In this document: positions 59,678-64,000 of the stretch, one piece after another
Layout: the number at the start of each line of letters is the position of its first letter
Numbering within the stretch: the first letter of the stretch is position 1
Source of the DNA: Sphagnum compactum
Taxonomy: Eukaryota; Bryophyta; Sphagnopsida; Sphagnales
DNA length: 64,000 nt
Direction of reading: 5' to 3'
Assembly: GCA_965153455.1 (NCBI GenBank)
Contig: OZ234498.1
Span: 13,578,001 to 13,642,000, forward strand
The notes under the pieces: model-generated
Database searches by the model: none
Told to the model about the DNA's origin: nothing
Seen by the model: the letters and a program-made list of their open reading frames with translations, nothing else
Made by a program: the position numbers and the translations under genes

Positions 59678-60265
59678 CTACAACCACCCCTTTTGTTGTC
59701 GTTCTTTCTGCTTGTTGTTGTTGTTGTTCAGAATTCAGGAGTTTTTTTAGGATAAAAAAAAAAGCCCAAAAAAAATCAGTAGACCCCACCAGAGAGTCCA
59801 GCAAATTTGTCTACCCCACCGCATGAATTAGCAAAATCTTTTTCTCTCTCTCTCTCTCTCTCTCCGTGTCATGTGTTCGGCGGCGATGGCAGACGAGAGG
59901 CCGAGACACGCTCTGCACGCAGGCGATACCCCCACAAATTGTGCACGTGTTGCATTAGCTGGGATGCTAGAATATTCTGTTTCCACGCGGAAACCCTAAA
60001 AACCGAAACCCTAAAATAGCAGCCCTGACAATGGGGCCAGAGTGAACCAGGACCATGAAGGATGGATGGATGATAAGTGGGTCAGGCGACAGTTTTCTGT
60101 TGAGTTCCAGTTCCCTAGATAACCATGGTTAGTTTTGCTCAGTTGCTTTTTCCCCCCCTAACTACCTACTAACAACCCTTCTTTTAGAACTTTCTTTGTG
60201 GGTTGTTGGTAGGTACCTACCTGCTTGTGAATTGTTAGTAGGTAGGTAGTAAAATCAGCCTTTAA
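59678..60265. other. AVT1 promoter region
   Basis: This contains a CT microsatellite at about 59838-59863 (GA on the gene strand), AAACCCTAAA-like motifs near 59991-60014 and a TAGG-rich foldback at 60161-60250. No gene is visible. Confidence 0.4.
60161..60250. repeat. TAGG-rich imperfect inverted repeat
   Basis: ACTACCTACTAACAACCC at 60161-60178 is nearly the reverse complement of two segments downstream: GGGTTGTTGGTAGGTACC (60200-60217) and TTGTTAGTAGGTAGGTAGT (60232-60250). The same TAGG vocabulary fills the tracts near 34.8 and 35.6 kb. Confidence 0.65.
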
Positions 60266-60413
60266 ACCATGTATAAGAAATCTGGTAATTTTTCTTAAAT
60301 TTTGGTCCAATATTCTGGCTATTTCTTGCAAATCTCAAAAACACTTTGCAATCTTTTTTTCCAATTTTTAATTTTTAATTTCTCCTTTTGCCTATTTATA
60401 GCCAGGAGAAAAA
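60266..60413 (+). repeat. Dispersed repeat, block 2, copy B
   Basis: This is the counterpart of 1741-1909 on the same strand. It ends in TATTTATAGCCAGGAGAAAA and runs into long A and GA tracts (to about 60452), where copy A has instead an expanded TA tract before AGCCAGAGAAAA. Confidence 0.65.
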
Positions 60414-60421
60414 AAAAAAAA

Positions 60422-60452
<31 letters not shown>

Positions 60453-60453
<1 letters not shown>

Positions 60454-63400
60454 GTTGCTTACTTATTAGTAGCCTATTTTCTTACATATGTACCTACATA
60501 TATAGGACCTACTACATATATAGAATGGGTTACCATGGTGAAACTAGATATATATTTTATATAATATTTTATATGTATATATACTAGTTTGAACCCCGTG
60601 CCTAATGCACAGGTGTGTGTGTATTTGACCTGAAAGCTGCAGTGTCATACTCAGTCGAGGGATTGTGGGTTGCTGGAGCTTTCAGGGTGTCGATTCGCAT
60701 GGACGATCAGACGAATGGACAGAAAGACGACGAGACGGATTCAGGGGAAGCTTCATTTCATCCCGACATCCTTTAATATATGTAATATGTATTTTTTTAT
60801 TTTTTTTATTTTTTTTAACCTCGGTTGAGGGTTCATCCGCAACTGAGTCATAACGGGTATCCAGTGGATGGTGTGCTGGTGGAAGCTGGTTCACTCTGGC
60901 CCAAAAGAGTACGAGAAACACACTTGCTCGCTTTGCACACACTTGGACTTTGGGCGAGTGAAGAAATTATTAACAACTCCGTCCAATCACGTGTCTCGTC
61001 CGACTCAAACTGAACCCTAAATGAGTCGTGAAAACATGACAGATGTGAGTGAGGTGGGCAAACCCAAAAAAATAAGCACCAAATTTTTATTTTATTTTAG
61101 GGTACTACTTTACTACTACTCTCTATGAAGCTTTCTTTCTTTTCTTTTAAACTTTGGCTTTTGTGTGATAGGGGTGATGGGCTGTTGTTTTTAGTGAGAT
61201 CTCTTGGGCTTCATGTTGCTTCGTAACTACTTACTGACTTACATAATAGAGAATGGATCAAATTTTAGAATTTGTAATTTTTTTTACAATTTAACTAGTG
61301 TAGCCTATTCCGTGTCGCCCAAGTGTGAACATATTGATATTTTTTGTTTTTTTTTTCCTTTTGTTTGTCATGCCCAATAAATATTTTCTTAAATAGAGTA
61401 TCTATTGAATATCACCGGAAAAACATAAAATTAAAGAAAACACTGGTCGACATTTTTATTTTTATTTAAACGTAATGCTCGCCGGCTTTCCATATTTTGT
61501 TACGTATCGTCTAGATACACTAGGAAAACACGGCACTTTTTTTTTCTTTTTCTTTTTTCCGAATGGCCAAATGGACTAGACAATTATTATTGTCTTCTCT
61601 CATTTGTAATTGACTATCAATTTGGATGAAACCGAAAAAGTAGTGTGAACTTTTCCCCCTTTCAAGTTGCATTTTGTTGGCCTTGCCTACAAAGGCAAGG
61701 ATATTGTGTTTGGATTCATTATAGAGTATAGTAGCTTAAGGGATTTTGGCCACCCCTAGGTAATAATAAATAATAGGTCTATTTTCATATTTATTTATTT
61801 TATTTTTATTTATTTATTTACAATTTTTGAAAGATGATATATTTTGGCTTGTGGTTTCTTTTTTAAGAGGATTTTTTTTGTTAAGATTATATATTTTGAC
61901 ATGGTGAAATATTTGAGTTTCCATAATTCTTCTTTCTTTTGCCTTCAGATACTTTTTTATTTTAAAATGGCAAGGCCACAATGTGACACACCCCCTTGTT
62001 CTATTTCCCATCTCATTATGTTTAGTCTTTTGTCTACAAGCAATTCTCTCTCTCTCTCTACCGTAATACCTTGGCCATTTCAACACATGTTATTCGAATA
62101 ATTAATTAATTAATTTTGAAATTTTTCATTTCAAAAAATGGAATATTCCTAAATATTCCACTATTATCCTTCACACAAAAATAATTTTGATTTGGAAAAA
62201 ATAATTTTTTTTAAATTTTCAACTTTTTTGAAAATAATATAATTAGTGTCCAATTGGCCAAGGTAGTAGTGTATACATAAATGGTCAGACAAGTGGGACA
62301 CTAGGGAGTCACTTTGCATTTCCATACTTACTTTTTGAGAGAAACTATTTTAAATGTGTTTCTTTATCAATGTAATTTTTTTTTGCAGAATTTTTTATTT
62401 CCACATCTGAAACTTCAAAAAAAATAATAATAATAAATAAATCAACAAACATATATTGGGTTCAGGCATATTAGAGCTTCACTCATTTATTTTTTCCCTT
62501 TAGTGAAATTTGACTTGTAAATAATTATTTATTACCATTTTTCCAATAGACTTTTTCTTTTTCTTTTTTTTTGTCAAAAATTATTTATTATTTTGATAAT
62601 GAATCCTTCTGACCTGACCAAGTTGAGAATTTATAAAGCCAAAATTTTACCCCACCTACTTCACAAACTTGAAAAATTAAAAACATTGATTGGTTCGAAG
62701 TTGAAGCCAAAATATTACCCCACCTACAAAATTAAAATATTGGTATTCTAGGATTTATTGGCCAATAAAAAGCAATGCCCCAAAACATGGTGTTGGGTGC
62801 AGTGTTTATTATTTTTCAATTTTTATGGTTTTGAAATTTTTGTAATATTTTTTTTTCAATTTTTTTTGGTAAATTTGGTCAAATTTAGATTTTCTTAAAA
62901 AAATCTTCCAAATTATATTTTTGACATCAGGTGGCAAAAAATTTGCCAAAAATGAAAACATTGGGTGGGGCCATTTCCCCCAATCAAATAGGTGGTCACT
63001 ATGTAGTAGCAAGTAAATGAAGCTTAAAGATGAAATTTTATATGGTTGTTTATCTCTAGTAGCCTTGAGGGAATGGAATGGTGACATTTCATTAGCTTCA
63101 AATTAATTATTGGATCATCTTGTGTGTGGTTTTGGACAATGCATGGTTCATAGTTTCTAGTAGCCTTGAAGAAATTCAGATATGACTTGTGACCTCATAA
63201 ATTTTCATCTTTCATTGGTCTAAATAGCATAAATTGATAAATGATTACAACCATTTTTCATTGAAGGTGCGAAACACATGCATCTTCCATTTTCAATGAG
63301 AGAAAAATAACTCATAAGGAAAAGAAAAATTGTCGAGATTTCATAGAGTGGTGAGCTTTGACTATGTTGATTAACATGTCCTTGTAAAAATGGATGGATC

Positions 63401-64000
63401 TAAATTTTACATTTGATCATATTCTTAATACTATTTTTTGTGCATGTATTTTTTTGTTGTTAGTAGTTTATGCAATGAGCCCATGCAACCCCTTATTGGT
63501 TTTAAATACAAGTTTTGTTTCAATGTAAGGGTTCATAATGGTATTTCCATAGCTTCACCTTCTAACAACTTGTGTCTATATCCTTCAACACCATTGTTTC
63601 TGAACTTTTTCAATCTTTTTTTTTCTTAATACTAATGGATTACATCTAGTCACCAAGTGTCGAGTTTTAAAAAAATGTAAGAAGAAAGAATGGGGGTTGA
63701 ATCATGTGTTTCAAGAGGTTTAGATAGAGATCAAGGTCTCTTCCTTAGGTCACAATAATGATGCAATGTGTTAGCAAATTCAATGTGGTACACTACAAAC
63801 TTTGTATTGAAATCAAAGGTATCAAAAAATTATTAGTATTGAAGTTGACAATATGTAAAAACCCTTCGATAGGTACGTAGGTAGAAATGCAAGGTGCATG
63901 AATTTGATGCATTATGGGGAAATATTATATGTCAATGATAACCAACATGCTAGGGGAAATCACTCTTTATATATATTAGGGAACACATAAAATAAATGCA
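60453..64000. other. AT-rich intergenic DNA at the window end
   Basis: No gene is supported. A GC-richer patch at 60640-60780 and 60830-61015 has short open frames without recognisable domains. The rest is poly-T, poly-A and AT-rich sequence, with block 1 of the dispersed repeat at 61911-61993. A CT run lies at 62046-62060. Confidence 0.45.
61911..61993 (+). repeat. Dispersed repeat, block 1, copy B
   Basis: This is the counterpart of 1215-1294, sharing ATTTGAGTTTCCATAATTCT, TTCTTTTGCCTT-AGATACTT, ATGGC-AGGCCAC and GTGACACACC. Compared with the other locus, blocks 1 and 2 occur in the opposite order but on the same strand. Confidence 0.7.

Noticed and set aside
60585-60615. CCCCGTGCCTAATGCACAGG-like sequence resembling a common plant repeat-end motif
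   Set aside because: The resemblance is from memory and imperfect; no matching second end or target-site duplication was seen.
1-64000. CRISPR arrays, bacterial operons, rRNA or tRNA genes
   Set aside because: None has sequence support; all tandem arrays seen are direct minisatellites without unique spacers, and no convincing tRNA cloverleaf was found by eye.

Overview
This window looks like nuclear DNA of a green plant whose sperm still swim. The genes are rich in short GT-AG introns. They include a plastid-targeted translation factor, a plant B3 DNA-binding protein, a plant-type vacuolar amino-acid transporter, and a dynein-assembly factor that seed plants without flagella have lost. A bryophyte, lycophyte, fern, cycad/Ginkgo or charophyte would fit; the sequence alone does not let me name the species. 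The intergenic DNA is very AT-rich, full of minisatellites and old repeat debris, and has no intact transposon that I can recognise. No CRISPR array, operon or rRNA gene is visible, and I could not support any tRNA gene.

Layout. 1-3.8 kb: repeat debris. 3.8-7.3 kb (+): a two-exon F-box/kelch-like gene with repeat-expanded N-terminus. 9.1-13.4 kb (-): a nine-exon plastid initiation factor IF-3. 14.9-15.0 kb (-): an isolated GCN2-like kinase fragment beside a perfect hairpin. 16.0-18.7 kb (-): a B3-domain gene, with minisatellites upstream to about 20.4 kb. 20.5-38.1 kb: a gene desert containing a 102-bp palindromic array (26.2-27.1 kb), a broken zinc-finger gene (27.8-28.3 kb) and many degenerate repeats. 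38.1-39.4 kb: two tandem arrays ending about 60 bp before the next gene. 39.4-47.0 kb (+): MSH4, 25 exons, 819 residues. 48.8-54.1 kb (+): DNAAF1/ODA7-type dynein axonemal assembly factor, 11 exons, 700 residues. 55.9-58.3 kb (-): AVT1-type amino-acid transporter, four coding exons plus a 5' leader exon, with its 3' end against a 60-bp tandem array. 60-64 kb: AT-rich intergenic DNA with repeats that also occur at 1.2-1.9 kb.

The exon models for IF-3, MSH4, DNAAF1, AVT1 and the kelch-like gene were assembled by hand from reading frame, splice sites and family motifs. Each sums to an exact multiple of three. The B3 gene model is less certain at two junctions. MSH4 (meiotic crossover) and DNAAF1 (sperm flagella) lie head-to-tail 1.85 kb apart, and each model needs one GC-AG intron. 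I found no clear candidate for a wholly new system. The most distinctive items are the satellite abutting MSH4, the palindromic array at 26.2 kb, the repeat-built N-terminus of the kelch-like protein and the kinase fragment with its hairpin.
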